A DNA stretch of 64,000 nt from Chryseobacterium sp. Leaf201 (GTDB lineage Bacteria > Bacteroidota > Bacteroidia > Flavobacteriales > Weeksellaceae). Positions 35,653 to 44,631 of this stretch are shown piece after piece. A program made the translations under genes and the position numbers. The notes below the pieces were generated by a model. It made no database searches. It was not told where the DNA came from and worked only from the letters and a program-made list of their open reading frames with translations. The first letter of the stretch is position 1. Every line of letters begins with the position of its first letter. The stretch is from the NCBI RefSeq assembly GCF_001421435.1, contig NZ_LMKA01000001.1, positions 176,865 through 240,864 on the forward strand, written 5' to 3'.

Positions 35653-35659
35653 AAATTTG
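35652..35659 (+). promoter_or_regulatory. -7 element for prs-rplY
   Basis: TAAATTTG, perfect TAnnTTTG, starting at the last T of the preceding terminator. The start codon of prs is 22 bp downstream. Confidence 0.6.
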
Positions 35660-35681
35660 CAAAATCTTTTAAAAAGTAAAA

Positions 35682-36620
35682 ATGGCCGATCAGTTAAGTT
35701 ATCTATTTAGTACAAGGACGAGTAAGGACTTGGCAGAGAAAATTGCCCAGCATTATGGGCAGCAATTAGGGAAAATCAACTTTCAGGAGTTCAGCGACGG
35801 AGAATTTGAGCCCGTTCTGGACGAATCCGTAAGAGGAGGAAGAGTTTTCCTGATTGGATCTACATTTCCACCGGCAGACAATCTTTTAGAGCTTCTTCTG
35901 ATGATTGATGCTGCGAAAAGAGCTTCTGCAAAAAGCATTACCGTTGTACTCCCTTATTTCGGTCTTGCAAGACAGGACAGAAAAGACCAGCCGAGAGCAC
36001 CCATCGGGGCTAAACTGGTTGCCAATCTGTTGACTGCTGCAGGAGCAACAAGGGTAATGACAATGGATCTGCATGCAGACCAGATCCAGGGATTCTTTGA
36101 AATTCCGGTAGATCATCTGTATGCTTCCACAATTTTTGTGGATTATATCAGGGATCTTAATATGGAAGACCTTACCATTGCTTCCCCGGATATGGGAGGG
36201 GCAAAAAGAGCGAAAAACTACGCAGGCCACTTAGGGGCAGACGTTGTAATTGCCTATAAAGAAAGAAAAAAAGCCAATGTGGTGGAAGAAATGTTCCTTA
36301 TCGGAGATGTAGAAGGTAAAAATGTAATCCTTATTGATGATATGATCGATACGGCAGGTACACTTTGCAAAGCCGCCGATATCCTGATAGAAAAAGGAGC
36401 GAAATCGGTAAGGGCAATGGCTACGCACGGCGTTCTTTCAGGCAAGGCGTATGATAATATTGAGAACTCAAAGTTACTGGAAGTCATTGTAACTGACTCA
36501 ATTCCTGTGAAAAATAATTTGTCAACTAAAATAAAAGTACTATCTTGCGCCCCATTATTTGCAGACGTAATGAAGATGGTTCATGAGCACCAGTCAATTA
36601 GCAGTAAATTCATTATCTAA
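35682..36620 (+). CDS. prs: Ribose-phosphate pyrophosphokinase (PRPP synthetase)
   Basis: Makes PRPP from ribose-5-phosphate and ATP for nucleotide, His and Trp synthesis in the cytosol. The 312-residue product shows the class I motifs: FSDGEFEP near 32-39, DLHADQIQGFF (ATP and Mg site) and the PRPP loop VILIDDMIDTAGTL. Length is normal. It is followed after 55 bp by rplY, a common flavobacterial pair, and the two share a downstream terminator. Confidence 0.97.
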   Translation: MADQLSYLFSTRTSKDLAEKIAQHYGQQLGKINFQEFSDGEFEPVLDESVRGGRVFLIGSTFPPADNLLELLLMIDAAKRASAKSITVVLPYFGLARQDRKDQPRAPIGAKLVANLLTAAGATRVMTMDLHADQIQGFFEIPVDHLYASTIFVDYIRDLNMEDLTIASPDMGGAKRAKNYAGHLGADVVIAYKERKKANVVEEMFLIGDVEGKNVILIDDMIDTAGTLCKAADILIEKGAKSVRAMATHGVLSGKAYDNIENSKLLEVIVTDSIPVKNNLSTKIKVLSCAPLFADVMKMVHEHQSISSKFII

Positions 36621-36675
36621 TTGATATTCATAGGTTTGCAGGGTTAAATTGAAACAATTTTTTAAATTTTTATAA

Positions 36676-37317
36676 ATGAAATCTATTACAATTCAAGGTA
36701 CAAAAAGAGAAAGCGTGGGCAAAAAGTCGACAAAAGCTTTACGTGATGCTGAATTAGTTCCTTGTGTTGTTTACGGAGGTGGCGAGCCATTGAACTTCTC
36801 TGCAGAAGAGAGAGCTTTCAAAGGTTTGGTATATACTCCTGAAGCACACACGGTATCTATTGAGGTTGATGGTCAGACAATTCCGGCTGTTCTTCAGGAT
36901 ATTCAGTTCCACCCGATTACGGATAAAATTCTTCACGCAGACTTTTACCAACTATCAGAAGACAAGCCTGTTGTTATGGAAGTTCCGGTAAGACTTACAG
37001 GCCGTTCTAAAGGTGTTGTAGCTGGTGGTGCTTTACGTCAGTCTTTCAGAAAATTAAAGGTAAAAGCGATTCCTGCTAACCTGCCTGATGAGATCGTTGT
37101 AGACGTTACACAGTTAAGAATCGGTAACAAATTATACATCGGTGGTATCAAAACTGAAGGATATTCTTTCATGCACCCGGACAATGCAGTAGTAGTTGCT
37201 GTTAAGATGTCTAGAAATGCACTGAAAGGAGCAGTAGTTGAAGATGATGAAGAAGAAGAAGTTGCAACAGAAGAAGGAGCAGCTCCGGCAGCAGAAGAAA
37301 CAGCTGCAGCAGAATAA
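36676..37317 (+). CDS. rplY: 50S ribosomal protein L25/general stress protein Ctc
   Basis: 5S rRNA-binding ribosomal protein of the long Ctc (TL5) type, 213 residues. The N-terminal L25 domain (about 1-93, [21 protein letters not shown] in part) is followed by the C-terminal beta domain. The chain ends in an acidic Glu/Ala-rich tail ([19 protein letters not shown]), common in Bacteroidota L25. It lies downstream of prs and before a hairpin terminator. Confidence 0.96.
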   Translation: MKSITIQGTKRESVGKKSTKALRDAELVPCVVYGGGEPLNFSAEERAFKGLVYTPEAHTVSIEVDGQTIPAVLQDIQFHPITDKILHADFYQLSEDKPVVMEVPVRLTGRSKGVVAGGALRQSFRKLKVKAIPANLPDEIVVDVTQLRIGNKLYIGGIKTEGYSFMHPDNAVVVAVKMSRNALKGAVVEDDEEEEVATEEGAAPAAEETAAAE

Positions 37318-37340
37318 GAATTACTTATTTAAACTATATA

Positions 37341-37374
37341 AACCTGTCAGAATTCTGGCAGGTTTTTGTTTTTA
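37341..37374 (+). terminator. Terminator after rplY
   Basis: AACCTGTCAG / CTGGCAGGTT hairpin with a TTTTTG tract, directly after rplY. Confidence 0.82.
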
Positions 37375-37424
37375 GATTACATCTATAATCACGTTTGTAC
37401 ATCTTTCTTTCAGAAAAAAAGCCG

Positions 37425-37432
37425 TAAATTTG
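37425..37432 (+). promoter_or_regulatory. -7 element for the cysteine desulfurase gene
   Basis: TAAATTTG, perfect TAnnTTTG, 42 bp ahead of the start. TTTC 17 bp upstream is a weak -33 candidate. Confidence 0.55.
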
Positions 37433-37474
37433 AAGGGTTCTAAATAAGAACGTATTAATTTAAAATTTTAATAA

Positions 37475-38695
37475 ATGTTTGACATTCAGGAAATAAGAAG
37501 TCAGTTTTCTATATTAGACAGGCAGGTGAACGGTAAGCCTCTGGTTTATCTGGATAATGCAGCAACATCCCAGAAACCGGATTCCGTTTTGGAAGTCTGG
37601 AAACAATATTATACGGAAATCAATGCCAATGTACACAGAGGAATTCACACCTTAAGTCAGTTGGCTACAGAAGAAATGGAGCTTTCCAGAAGGAAAATCC
37701 AGAAGTTTATCAATGCAGCACATGATTTTGAAGTCATTTTTACCAAAGGCACAACGGAAGGGCTGAATCTGATCTCCTATATTCTTACACAGAAACTCAA
37801 AAAGGATGATGAGATTATTATCTCTTACCTTGAGCACCATTCCAATATTGTTCCGTGGCAGCTGCTTTGTGAAAGAACCGGAGCACAGTTAAAGGTGATC
37901 CCGATTGATCAGGACGGTGTCCTTGACCTTGATCAGTTTAGCGGGTTTTTAAGTGAAAGAACGAAGGTGGTTTCTTTAAACCATGTTTCCAATGCATTGG
38001 GTGTTATTAACCCGATTGAGGAAATCATCGCAAGGACCAGAAAAAATACAGATGCTTATATTGTCATCGATGGTGCTCAGTCGGCTCCTCATTTTACCGT
38101 TGATGTGCAGAACATGGACTGTGATTTCTTTGTATTCTCAGGACATAAAATGTATGCACCGATGGGAACGGGAATTCTGTACGGGAAACAGCAGCTTCTT
38201 GAAGAGCTTCCGCCGTTTCACGGAGGAGGAGAGATGATTGCTACCTGCTCATTTACCGGAACAACCTATGCAGCACTGCCTTTTAAATATGAGGCAGGAA
38301 CTCCGAATGTCGGTGGGAATATTGCTTTGGGAGCCGCTGTGGACTTTATCCATAATATCGGACAGGAAAATATCCGCAGCCATGAAAATGCTTTGCTGGA
38401 ATATGCCCAAAGGCAGCTTTTGGAACTGGAAGGAATTAAAATTTACGGTGAAAAGGCAAACCGGACCGGAGTGGTTTCTTTTAACCTCGAGGGAGTAGGG
38501 ATTGCTTCTGATGTAGGGATGATCCTGGATAAGTTAGGCATCGCTGTAAGAACCGGGCACCACTGTACGCAGCCCATCATGGAATTCTTTAATATTGCCG
38601 GAACCGTAAGAGCGAGTTTTGCAGTTTATAATACTTTTAACGAGATTGACCTGCTGGTAGAAGGGGTAAAAAAGGCGCAGCGAATGCTGAGTTAA
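37475..38695 (+). CDS. sufS: Cysteine desulfurase, SufS/CsdA type
   Basis: PLP-dependent enzyme that takes sulfur from cysteine to a persulfide for Fe-S assembly. The 406-residue product is group II: PLP Lys225 in FSGHKMYAPMG, active Cys364 in RTGHHCTQP, and the ANVHRG and GTTEGLN cofactor-binding blocks. The symbol rests on class II sequence type. It lies alone, 35 kb from sufBC in the window, with its own promoter and terminator, so either the suf genes are split or this is a second desulfurase. Confidence 0.93.
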   Translation: MFDIQEIRSQFSILDRQVNGKPLVYLDNAATSQKPDSVLEVWKQYYTEINANVHRGIHTLSQLATEEMELSRRKIQKFINAAHDFEVIFTKGTTEGLNLISYILTQKLKKDDEIIISYLEHHSNIVPWQLLCERTGAQLKVIPIDQDGVLDLDQFSGFLSERTKVVSLNHVSNALGVINPIEEIIARTRKNTDAYIVIDGAQSAPHFTVDVQNMDCDFFVFSGHKMYAPMGTGILYGKQQLLEELPPFHGGGEMIATCSFTGTTYAALPFKYEAGTPNVGGNIALGAAVDFIHNIGQENIRSHENALLEYAQRQLLELEGIKIYGEKANRTGVVSFNLEGVGIASDVGMILDKLGIAVRTGHHCTQPIMEFFNIAGTVRASFAVYNTFNEIDLLVEGVKKAQRMLS

Positions 38696-38720
38696 AAATA
38701 TCAGTTACCCTATTTGAAAC

Positions 38721-38748
38721 AGAGGCTCCTTTATCGGAGTCTTTTTTT
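38721..38748 (+). terminator. Terminator after the desulfurase gene
   Basis: AGAGGCTCC / GGAGTCTTT stem with two G-T pairs, then a T run, 26 bp past the stop. Confidence 0.72.
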
Positions 38749-38807
38749 ATCTTATATAAATAATTATCAACCGTCATAAAAAAAAATTATCAAACAATAA
38801 AAACTTT

Positions 38808-38837
38808 AAAGCTCCTGAATTTCAGGCGCTTTTTTTA
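38808..38837 (+). terminator. Second terminator-like hairpin upstream of the ECF sigma gene
   Basis: AAAGC-CCTGA / TCAGG-GCTTT stem with one mismatch and seven T. No gene lies between it and the previous terminator (38749-38807). It may insulate the sigma promoter from read-through. Confidence 0.65.
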
Positions 38838-38874
38838 TGATACCCGCTTTTTTTTAAAATTTTATTTATCCTGC

Positions 38875-38902
38875 TGTAACTTTTTCCGCGTTTCTTTGTC
38901 TT
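38875..38902 (+). promoter_or_regulatory. ECF-type promoter upstream of the sigma factor gene
   Basis: TGTAAC (38875-38880) and GTCTTA (38898-38903) with 17 bp between AAC and GTC resemble the AAC ... CGTC layout of ECF sigma promoters, and no TAnnTTTG is present. This fits autoregulation. The start codon is 19 bp downstream. Confidence 0.55.
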
Positions 38903-38921
38903 AGTAATAGAAACAATAATT

Positions 38922-39482
38922 ATGAAGCTTTTGTTCGGAAATAAAAAAGATGATTTGCTAAGCCGCCTGAAGAAGCAGGATCCGGCCGCACAGAAAATCT
39001 TTTATGAGCAGAATGTAAAGAAATTCCTGAGTGTAAGCAGAAGCTATATCAATGATCTTTATCAGGCTGAAGACTGCTTGATCAAAGCATTCTGTAAGAT
39101 TTTCAAAAACATAGAAAGCTTCCGTGAAGAAGGTAGTTTTGATGGCTGGGCCAGAAGAGTGGTCGTAAATGAATGTCTTAACTTTATTAAAAGCCACAAA
39201 ACGGTCTTTTACCTCGATGAGGTAAGCCCGTCTTATCTGGAAGAAATACACGAGGAAGAAGTAAGCTTTGATTTTAATGCACAGCAACTGCTGGATCAGC
39301 TGTCGGATAATTACAGAATGGTTTTTAACCTTCATATTCTCGAAGGATTTTCTCACCAGGAAATCGCAGATACTCTGAATATTTCTATCGCAGTAAGCAA
39401 AACACAGCTTTTCAGAGCTAAGGAAAAACTGAGAAAGATCTACTTTCAACAACAAAAACAACTGAAAAATGAACACGTCTGA
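38922..39482 (+). CDS. ECF-type RNA polymerase sigma factor
   Basis: Extracytoplasmic-function sigma factor, 186 residues. Region 2 is at about 20-90 (YINDLYQAEDCLIKAFCKIF in part, FDGWARRVVVNECLNFI) and region 4 at about 120-178 (LSDNYRMVFNLHILEGFSHQEIADTL in part, AVSKTQLFRAKEKLRK). No sigma 1 or 3 region is present. It heads a three-gene unit with a predicted single-pass membrane protein (14-bp overlap) and an outer-membrane protein, the usual sigma/anti-sigma/target layout. Its promoter is ECF-like, so it probably drives its own transcription. Confidence 0.93.
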   Translation: MKLLFGNKKDDLLSRLKKQDPAAQKIFYEQNVKKFLSVSRSYINDLYQAEDCLIKAFCKIFKNIESFREEGSFDGWARRVVVNECLNFIKSHKTVFYLDEVSPSYLEEIHEEEVSFDFNAQQLLDQLSDNYRMVFNLHILEGFSHQEIADTLNISIAVSKTQLFRAKEKLRKIYFQQQKQLKNEHV

Positions 39483-40089
39483 GAATAATTTAGAATATCA
39501 CATTAAAAAACAGATCAGCGAAAGAGAAATTGCGCCGTCCAGAGATCTGTGGTCTGAAATTGAAACGCAGACCCAAACGATGAATAAAAATCAGTCAAAA
39601 AAAATCAACTGGTTTTTGGTGGCAGCGTGTCTGGTATTAACACTAAGTCTGGGAGCTGTATTATTTTTTGATCAGAATACTCAACCTGATAAAAAGGTTG
39701 CAGCAATCAATCCTAGAGAATCTATCAAAGAAAATTCTGTAGAATCAGAAACAATAAATTCTCCGGAAATTATTCAGCAAAATCAGCAAAAATATGTTGA
39801 AATAAAAAATAATTCTTCTTCATTACCACCGGATAGGGAAGTTTCGGAAATCATTCCGGAGAAAAAAGAATTATCAGTCATCAAAGAGAATTCGCAGGAA
39901 ATCGCGGCTCAGATTTCTCAGGTTCCGGCAGAAAAAATTTTAGCAAAAACAGATTCTTCAAAAGTTCAGGTAAAAAAGAAACGATATGTAGACCCTTCTA
40001 CCTTGCTCTTCTCCGTAGAGCATAAAGATGTTATCGAAAAAACCAGGGAAGGCAGCAACGTTGCAACAATAAATCTGAATACGAAATAA
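39469..40089 (+). CDS. Probable anti-sigma factor (single-pass membrane protein)
   Basis: A 206-residue protein with a cytoplasmic N-terminus (about 1-44) containing APSRDLWSEIE, the kind of P..LW..IE segment seen in Bacteroidota anti-sigma proteins. One membrane helix follows (about 46-66, WFLVAACLVLTLSLGAVLFF) and then a low-complexity periplasmic part rich in Glu, Lys, Asn and Ser. No zinc-binding HxxxCxxC motif is present. The assignment rests mostly on position: translation is coupled to the ECF sigma gene by a 14-bp overlap, and an outer-membrane protein follows 28 bp later. Confidence 0.65.
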   Translation: MNTSENNLEYHIKKQISEREIAPSRDLWSEIETQTQTMNKNQSKKINWFLVAACLVLTLSLGAVLFFDQNTQPDKKVAAINPRESIKENSVESETINSPEIIQQNQQKYVEIKNNSSSLPPDREVSEIIPEKKELSVIKENSQEIAAQISQVPAEKILAKTDSSKVQVKKKRYVDPSTLLFSVEHKDVIEKTREGSNVATINLNTK

Positions 40090-40117
40090 CTCATTTTTAA
40101 ACTTTAAAATTAATAAT

Positions 40118-41158
40118 ATGATCAAGAAATTTATCCTGATGGGATTTGTGTGCCTTTTTTCGGCATCCGCTTATTCGCAAAGAAGCTTAAAAATCAGCCT
40201 TTCTTCTAAAAAGGAAACAGAAGTAAGTCCTATTGTAAAAGAAAAAGTAGAGGAGTACGCTGCTAAAATCAATACAATTATTCAGGAAGAGAAAAAACTG
40301 ATGGAAGCAGATCTGTTGGTACTTCAGGTTAAAAATCTGGATAAAGCAGCATTTGACAAAGAAAAGGCACAAATTGCAGACCGTTATTCGGAAAAAATAG
40401 ACCAAAGAATTGAAGCATTGGGATTTGATCTGGATAATGTAATTCAGAAACAGGTAAAATATTCACTTCTTAACACAGATGTTACTTCAAATGAGGAGCT
40501 TAAAGCTAAGCTGTTAAAGAAATTCCGACCGGCAAGAAGTGTGACAGGATATTTTTCTTACGGAATTATGACCCTTACCAATGATCTTCCGGATAACGAG
40601 CTGGATAAAAATATCGGATATGCCAATAACCTTGAATTTGGATTAAAACTTCATTATCAGTTGAGCAGAACCAGTCCGTGGGCAGTTACTTCCGGTTTGG
40701 GCTTCTCGTGGCGAACGGTTCGCACAGATAACAATATGATTTTCGCCAGAAATGCAGAAAATAGTATTTTCTTAGAACAATATTCCGGAAATCTTGATAA
40801 GAACAAGTTGAGAACAGGATATATTATGGTTCCGCTGGGAATTCAGTACAATTTTTCAAAAATTAAAAATGTAGGAATGGATATTCAATACAGAAATTGT
40901 TATGAAGGATTCAAGGTTGGAGCCAATGTTTACGGAGGCGTACAAATGTCGACCAATAATATTATAAAAGGAAATGATGCAGAACTGAGAAACAGAGGGA
41001 ATTACCAGGTGAATCCTTATGTGTACGGTGCTCAGTTTACCGTATCGTATGATAACATCAGTGTTTTCGTCAAGAAAGATTTCAGTAATTATTTCAAAGA
41101 CAGTTATTTTAAAAATGATAAGGCTTTGGTATTTGGAGTAACCATCGGTTTTGAATAA
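40118..41158 (+). CDS. Outer-membrane protein with periplasmic helical domain, unknown function
   Basis: A 346-residue exported protein (signal peptide ending AYSQ). Residues about 35-140 are charged and helical, probably coiled-coil (EKVEEYAAKINTIIQEEKKL, KAAFDKEKAQIADRYSEKI). The C-terminal 200 residues alternate as beta strands and end in VFGVTIGFE, like the PorT/OMP_b-brl-type small barrels. It is third gene of the ECF sigma unit and ends at a strong terminator. It may be a sensor or a target in envelope stress control; neither can be shown from sequence. Confidence 0.7.
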   Translation: MIKKFILMGFVCLFSASAYSQRSLKISLSSKKETEVSPIVKEKVEEYAAKINTIIQEEKKLMEADLLVLQVKNLDKAAFDKEKAQIADRYSEKIDQRIEALGFDLDNVIQKQVKYSLLNTDVTSNEELKAKLLKKFRPARSVTGYFSYGIMTLTNDLPDNELDKNIGYANNLEFGLKLHYQLSRTSPWAVTSGLGFSWRTVRTDNNMIFARNAENSIFLEQYSGNLDKNKLRTGYIMVPLGIQYNFSKIKNVGMDIQYRNCYEGFKVGANVYGGVQMSTNNIIKGNDAELRNRGNYQVNPYVYGAQFTVSYDNISVFVKKDFSNYFKDSYFKNDKALVFGVTIGFE

Positions 41159-41180
41159 AACGATTCTTCATATTTAAATG

Positions 41181-41216
41181 GAAAAGCGCCGGGACAATTT
41201 CCCGGCGCTTTTCGTT
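41181..41216. terminator. Strong bidirectional terminator
   Basis: GAAAAGCGCCGGGA / TCCCGGCGCTTTTC, a 14-bp perfect stem (41181-41194 with 41200-41213), between the convergent OMP and fumC genes. Confidence 0.9.
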
Positions 41217-41246
41217 CAATATCTAACATTCAAATCTGATGATCTG

Positions 41247-42641
41247 TTATTTCAGGCTTCCCACCATGTCTTCCGGCTTCACCCATTCGTCAAACTGCTC
41301 AGAAGTGACAAATCCAAGATTAATGGCTTCTTCTTTCAGGGTTGTTCCGTTTTTATGAGCGGTTTTTGCAATTTTTGCGGCATTTTCATATCCGATGTGG
41401 GTATTTAAAGCCGTTACCAGCATCAGGGATTTATCTACCAGCTCTTTTATTCTCTCATGGTTAGGCTCAATACCTACTGCGCAATGATCATTAAATGAAA
41501 TACAGGCGTCCGCAATTAACTGGGCAGACTGCAAGAAATTATAAGCCATTACTGGTTTGAAAACGTTCAGTTCATAATTTCCCTGTGTTCCCGCAAAAGA
41601 AATGGTCGTGTCATTTCCTAAAACCTGTGCGCAGACCATAGTCATGGCTTCATTTTGTGTAGGATTTACTTTTCCAGGCATGATAGAGGAACCCGGTTCA
41701 TTTTCCGGAATGTGGATTTCCCCTATTCCCGAACGCGGCCCTGAAGCCAGCAGTCTGATATCCTGAGCAATTTTATATAAAGAAACAGCAAGTTGCTTTA
41801 AGGCACCGTGGGATTCTACGATTGCATCATGGGCAGCCAGCGCTTCAAATTTGTTTTCTGCCGTTACAAAAGGATGGTTTGTGAATTGAGCAATATATTC
41901 AGCCACTTTCACATCATAACCCTGCGGCGTATTTAATCCGGTTCCAACTGCCGTTCCTCCCAATGCAAGCTCAGAAAGGTGAGGTAAGGTGTTCTTTAAA
42001 GCCCTGATCCCGTAATTCAGCTGGGCAACGTACCCTGAAAACTCCTGTCCTAAAGTCAGTGGCGTAGCATCCATTAAATGCGTTCTCCCGATTTTAACGA
42101 TATTTTTAAAAGCTTCTGTTTTCTCAGCTAAGGTATCTCTCAGCTTTTCGACTGCAGGTATAGTAACCTCAACCACTTTTTTATAGGCAGCAATGTGCAT
42201 CGCCGTCGGATAAGTGTCATTGGAAGACTGGGATTTGTTCACATCATCATTGGGATGGATTTCAGATTTGTCTCCTAAAGTACCGCCGTTGTTTACATGG
42301 GCTCTGTTGGAAACCACTTCATTCACGTTCATGTTGGATTGCGTTCCGGAACCCGTCTGCCAGATTACCAGCGGAAACTGGTCATTCAGCTTTCTTTCAA
42401 GGATTTCATCACATACTTTAGCAATCATGTCTCTTTTTTCAGCAGGAAGAACTCCAAGCTCGGTATTGGTAAACGCTGCTGCTTTCTTCAGGTAAGCAAA
42501 AGCTTCAATGATTTCCTGTGGCATGGAACCTTCCGGCCCGATTTTGAAATTGTTTCTTGAACGTTCTGTCTGCGCCCCCCAAAATTTGTCTGCAGGAACC
42601 TGCACTTCACCCATGGTGTCTTTTTCTATTCTGTAATTCAT
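41247..42641 (-). CDS. fumC: Class II fumarate hydratase
   Basis: Iron-independent fumarase of the TCA cycle (fumarate to L-malate), a cytosolic homotetramer. The ATG at 42641 gives the usual N-terminus [20 protein letters not shown] (464 residues), while the frame is open to a GTG further upstream that has no support. Signatures are the [13 protein letters not shown] block (substrate site), [18 protein letters not shown] (given as a block) and the superfamily loop [15 protein letters not shown]. It is divergent from a class I fumarase gene 304 bp away. Confidence 0.97.
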   Translation of the reverse strand: MNYRIEKDTMGEVQVPADKFWGAQTERSRNNFKIGPEGSMPQEIIEAFAYLKKAAAFTNTELGVLPAEKRDMIAKVCDEILERKLNDQFPLVIWQTGSGTQSNMNVNEVVSNRAHVNNGGTLGDKSEIHPNDDVNKSQSSNDTYPTAMHIAAYKKVVEVTIPAVEKLRDTLAEKTEAFKNIVKIGRTHLMDATPLTLGQEFSGYVAQLNYGIRALKNTLPHLSELALGGTAVGTGLNTPQGYDVKVAEYIAQFTNHPFVTAENKFEALAAHDAIVESHGALKQLAVSLYKIAQDIRLLASGPRSGIGEIHIPENEPGSSIMPGKVNPTQNEAMTMVCAQVLGNDTTISFAGTQGNYELNVFKPVMAYNFLQSAQLIADACISFNDHCAVGIEPNHERIKELVDKSLMLVTALNTHIGYENAAKIAKTAHKNGTTLKEEAINLGFVTSEQFDEWVKPEDMVGSLK

Positions 42642-42945
42642 TATAACTGAAATTTTTATTCTGTCTGATTTTAAGTTTTTCACACAAAAAGAGATAATAT
42701 TTATTTCCGTTCAGTATATCATTACGCAGAAATCTCATCGAAGATTCAAATTAAAAAGTAAAATCCTGCTTAATGATAAAAAATGACGGATATTTTCATT
42801 AAATACTTCTGTATTAAAAACGTTCTCTAAATTAATCATAAACTCATAACCTCACAATTTATAATCATTATAAATATCAATCTGATGAATGATTTTCCTC
42901 ATGCATTTTTCACGAAGTTTTATTTTTGCACCCAAAGAAAATTAA
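42642..42945. other. 304-bp divergent fumarase intergenic region
   Basis: AT-rich. It carries the -7 element for the class I gene at 42921-42928. No perfect TAnnTTTG is seen for fumC on the minus strand, and no open frame or strong hairpin was found. Confidence 0.55.
42921..42928 (+). promoter_or_regulatory. -7 element for the class I fumarase gene
   Basis: TATTTTTG, perfect TAnnTTTG, 17 bp ahead of the start codon. The -33 match is weak. Confidence 0.58.
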
Positions 42946-44553
42946 ATGGAATTTAGATATCAGGATCCGTACCCGATTCAGAAAGATGATACGATGTACA
43001 GGAAATTAACTTCAGACTACGTGAAAGTTGAGCAGTTAGGAGAAAGAGAAATTTTAACCATTGATCCGAAAGGTCTTGAACTGCTGGCGGAAGAAGCCAT
43101 GGCAGATGTTTCCTTTATGCTTCGTTCTACCCATCTCGCAAGTCTCAAAAGAATCATTGATGATCCTGAAGCTACGGATAATGACCGGTTTGTTGCTTAC
43201 AACCTGTTGCAGAATGCTGCGGTAGCAGCCGAAGGGGCCTTGCCGTCCTGCCAGGATACCGGGACAGCGATTGTGATGGGGAAGAAAGGTGAAAATGTAT
43301 ATACCGGAGTTGATGACGGCGAATATTTAAGCAGGGGGATTTACAATACCTATCAGAAAAGGAATTTAAGATATTCCCAGGTAGTGCCTTTAACGATGTT
43401 TGATGAAAAAAACTCAGGGTCAAACCTGCCGGCGCAGATTGATATTTATGCTAAAAAAGGAAATTACTACGAGTTTTTATTCCTGACAAAAGGCGGCGGT
43501 TCTGCCAATAAAACATTCCTGTACCAAAAAACAAAATCTTTGCTGAACGAAAAGTCTCTGGAAGCTTTCGTAAAAGAAAGGATTTCTGATCTGGGAACAG
43601 CAGCCTGCCCGCCTTACCATCTGGCTCTGGTCATTGGTGGAACGTCTGCAGAAGCCAACCTCGCTGCAGTAAAAAAAGCATCGGCAAAATATTATGATCA
43701 TCTTCCGACGGAAGGAAATGAAGCCGGCCAGGCTTTCAGGGATCTGGAGTGGGAGGCAAGAATCCAGAAAATATGTGAAGAAAGTTCAATCGGCGCCCAG
43801 TTTGGCGGGAAATACCTTACTCATGATGTACGGGTAATCAGGCTTCCGCGTCATGCAGCTTCCTGTCCGGTAGGGATGGGAGTTTCCTGTTCTGCAGACC
43901 GTAACATCAAAGCAAAAATTACGGGAGAAGGAATCTTTCTGGAACAGCTGGAAGAGAATCCGAAAAGATTCCTGCCTTCTACGCCACCGCATCTGGAAGA
44001 AGCCGTAGAAATCAACCTGAATCAGCCAATGGCAGAAATTTTGACAGAGCTTTCAAAATATCCGATCAAAACAAGGCTCAAACTGAACGGGACCCTGATT
44101 GTGGCAAGAGACATCGCTCATGCAAAAATTAAAGAACTTTTAGACAGCGGACAGCCGATGCCGGAATATTTCAGGAACCACCCGATTTATTATGCGGGCC
44201 CTGCAAAGACACCGGACGGAATGGCTTCAGGAAGTTTCGGACCGACAACAGCCGGAAGAATGGATGTGTATGTTGATGAATTCCAGAGCCACGGCGGAAG
44301 CATGGTGATGCTGGCAAAAGGGAACAGGACCGCAGATGTTACCAACGCATGTAACAAATACGGCGGTTTTTATCTCGGATCAATCGGCGGACCGGCAGCA
44401 ATTCTGGCTAAAGACAATATTGTTTCCGTTGAGGTGGTGGATTTCCCTGAACTGGGGATGGAAGCGGTAAGAAAAATAGAAGTAAAAGATTTTCCGGCGT
44501 TCATTATTACCGATGATAAAGGCAATGATTTCTTTGCAGCTTTAGCGCATTAA
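42946..44553 (+). CDS. Class I fumarate hydratase (4Fe-4S, FumA/FumB type)
   Basis: Iron-sulfur fumarase of the single-chain class I type, 535 residues, cytosolic. Likely cluster ligands are Cys102 ([11 protein letters not shown]), Cys220 (TAACPPYH) and Cys314 (GVSCSADRN), with a further Cys306 nearby, matching the E. coli FumA pattern. The C-terminal beta domain (about 370-535) includes [10 protein letters not shown] and [14 protein letters not shown]. This enzyme is oxygen-sensitive, in contrast to the FumC encoded divergently next door. Confidence 0.95.
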   Translation: MEFRYQDPYPIQKDDTMYRKLTSDYVKVEQLGEREILTIDPKGLELLAEEAMADVSFMLRSTHLASLKRIIDDPEATDNDRFVAYNLLQNAAVAAEGALPSCQDTGTAIVMGKKGENVYTGVDDGEYLSRGIYNTYQKRNLRYSQVVPLTMFDEKNSGSNLPAQIDIYAKKGNYYEFLFLTKGGGSANKTFLYQKTKSLLNEKSLEAFVKERISDLGTAACPPYHLALVIGGTSAEANLAAVKKASAKYYDHLPTEGNEAGQAFRDLEWEARIQKICEESSIGAQFGGKYLTHDVRVIRLPRHAASCPVGMGVSCSADRNIKAKITGEGIFLEQLEENPKRFLPSTPPHLEEAVEINLNQPMAEILTELSKYPIKTRLKLNGTLIVARDIAHAKIKELLDSGQPMPEYFRNHPIYYAGPAKTPDGMASGSFGPTTAGRMDVYVDEFQSHGGSMVMLAKGNRTADVTNACNKYGGFYLGSIGGPAAILAKDNIVSVEVVDFPELGMEAVRKIEVKDFPAFIITDDKGNDFFAALAH

Positions 44554-44576
44554 AAAGATTATAAAATAAATACTAC

Positions 44577-44622
44577 TTTGTATTGCATGGTACTTTTTTA
44601 AAGTATACTTTTGCAATACAAA
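44577..44622 (+). promoter_or_regulatory. Promoter with flanking 11-bp inverted repeat (serine hydrolase gene)
   Basis: ATTG (44582-44585), 20-bp spacer and TACTTTTG (44606-44613) form a promoter. TTTGTATTGCA (44577-44587) and its exact complement TGCAATACAAA (44612-44622) flank it, the left arm covering the -33 box and the right arm overlapping the end of the -7 box. This looks like an operator. No T tract follows, so it is not a good terminator for the upstream fumarase gene. Confidence 0.5.
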
Positions 44623-44631
44623 TTAGTATCT

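Noticed and set aside
38958..39476. 172-codon open frame antisense to the ECF sigma gene
   Set aside because: The sigma region 2 and 4 motifs prove the plus strand is coding. The antisense product has no recognisable feature.
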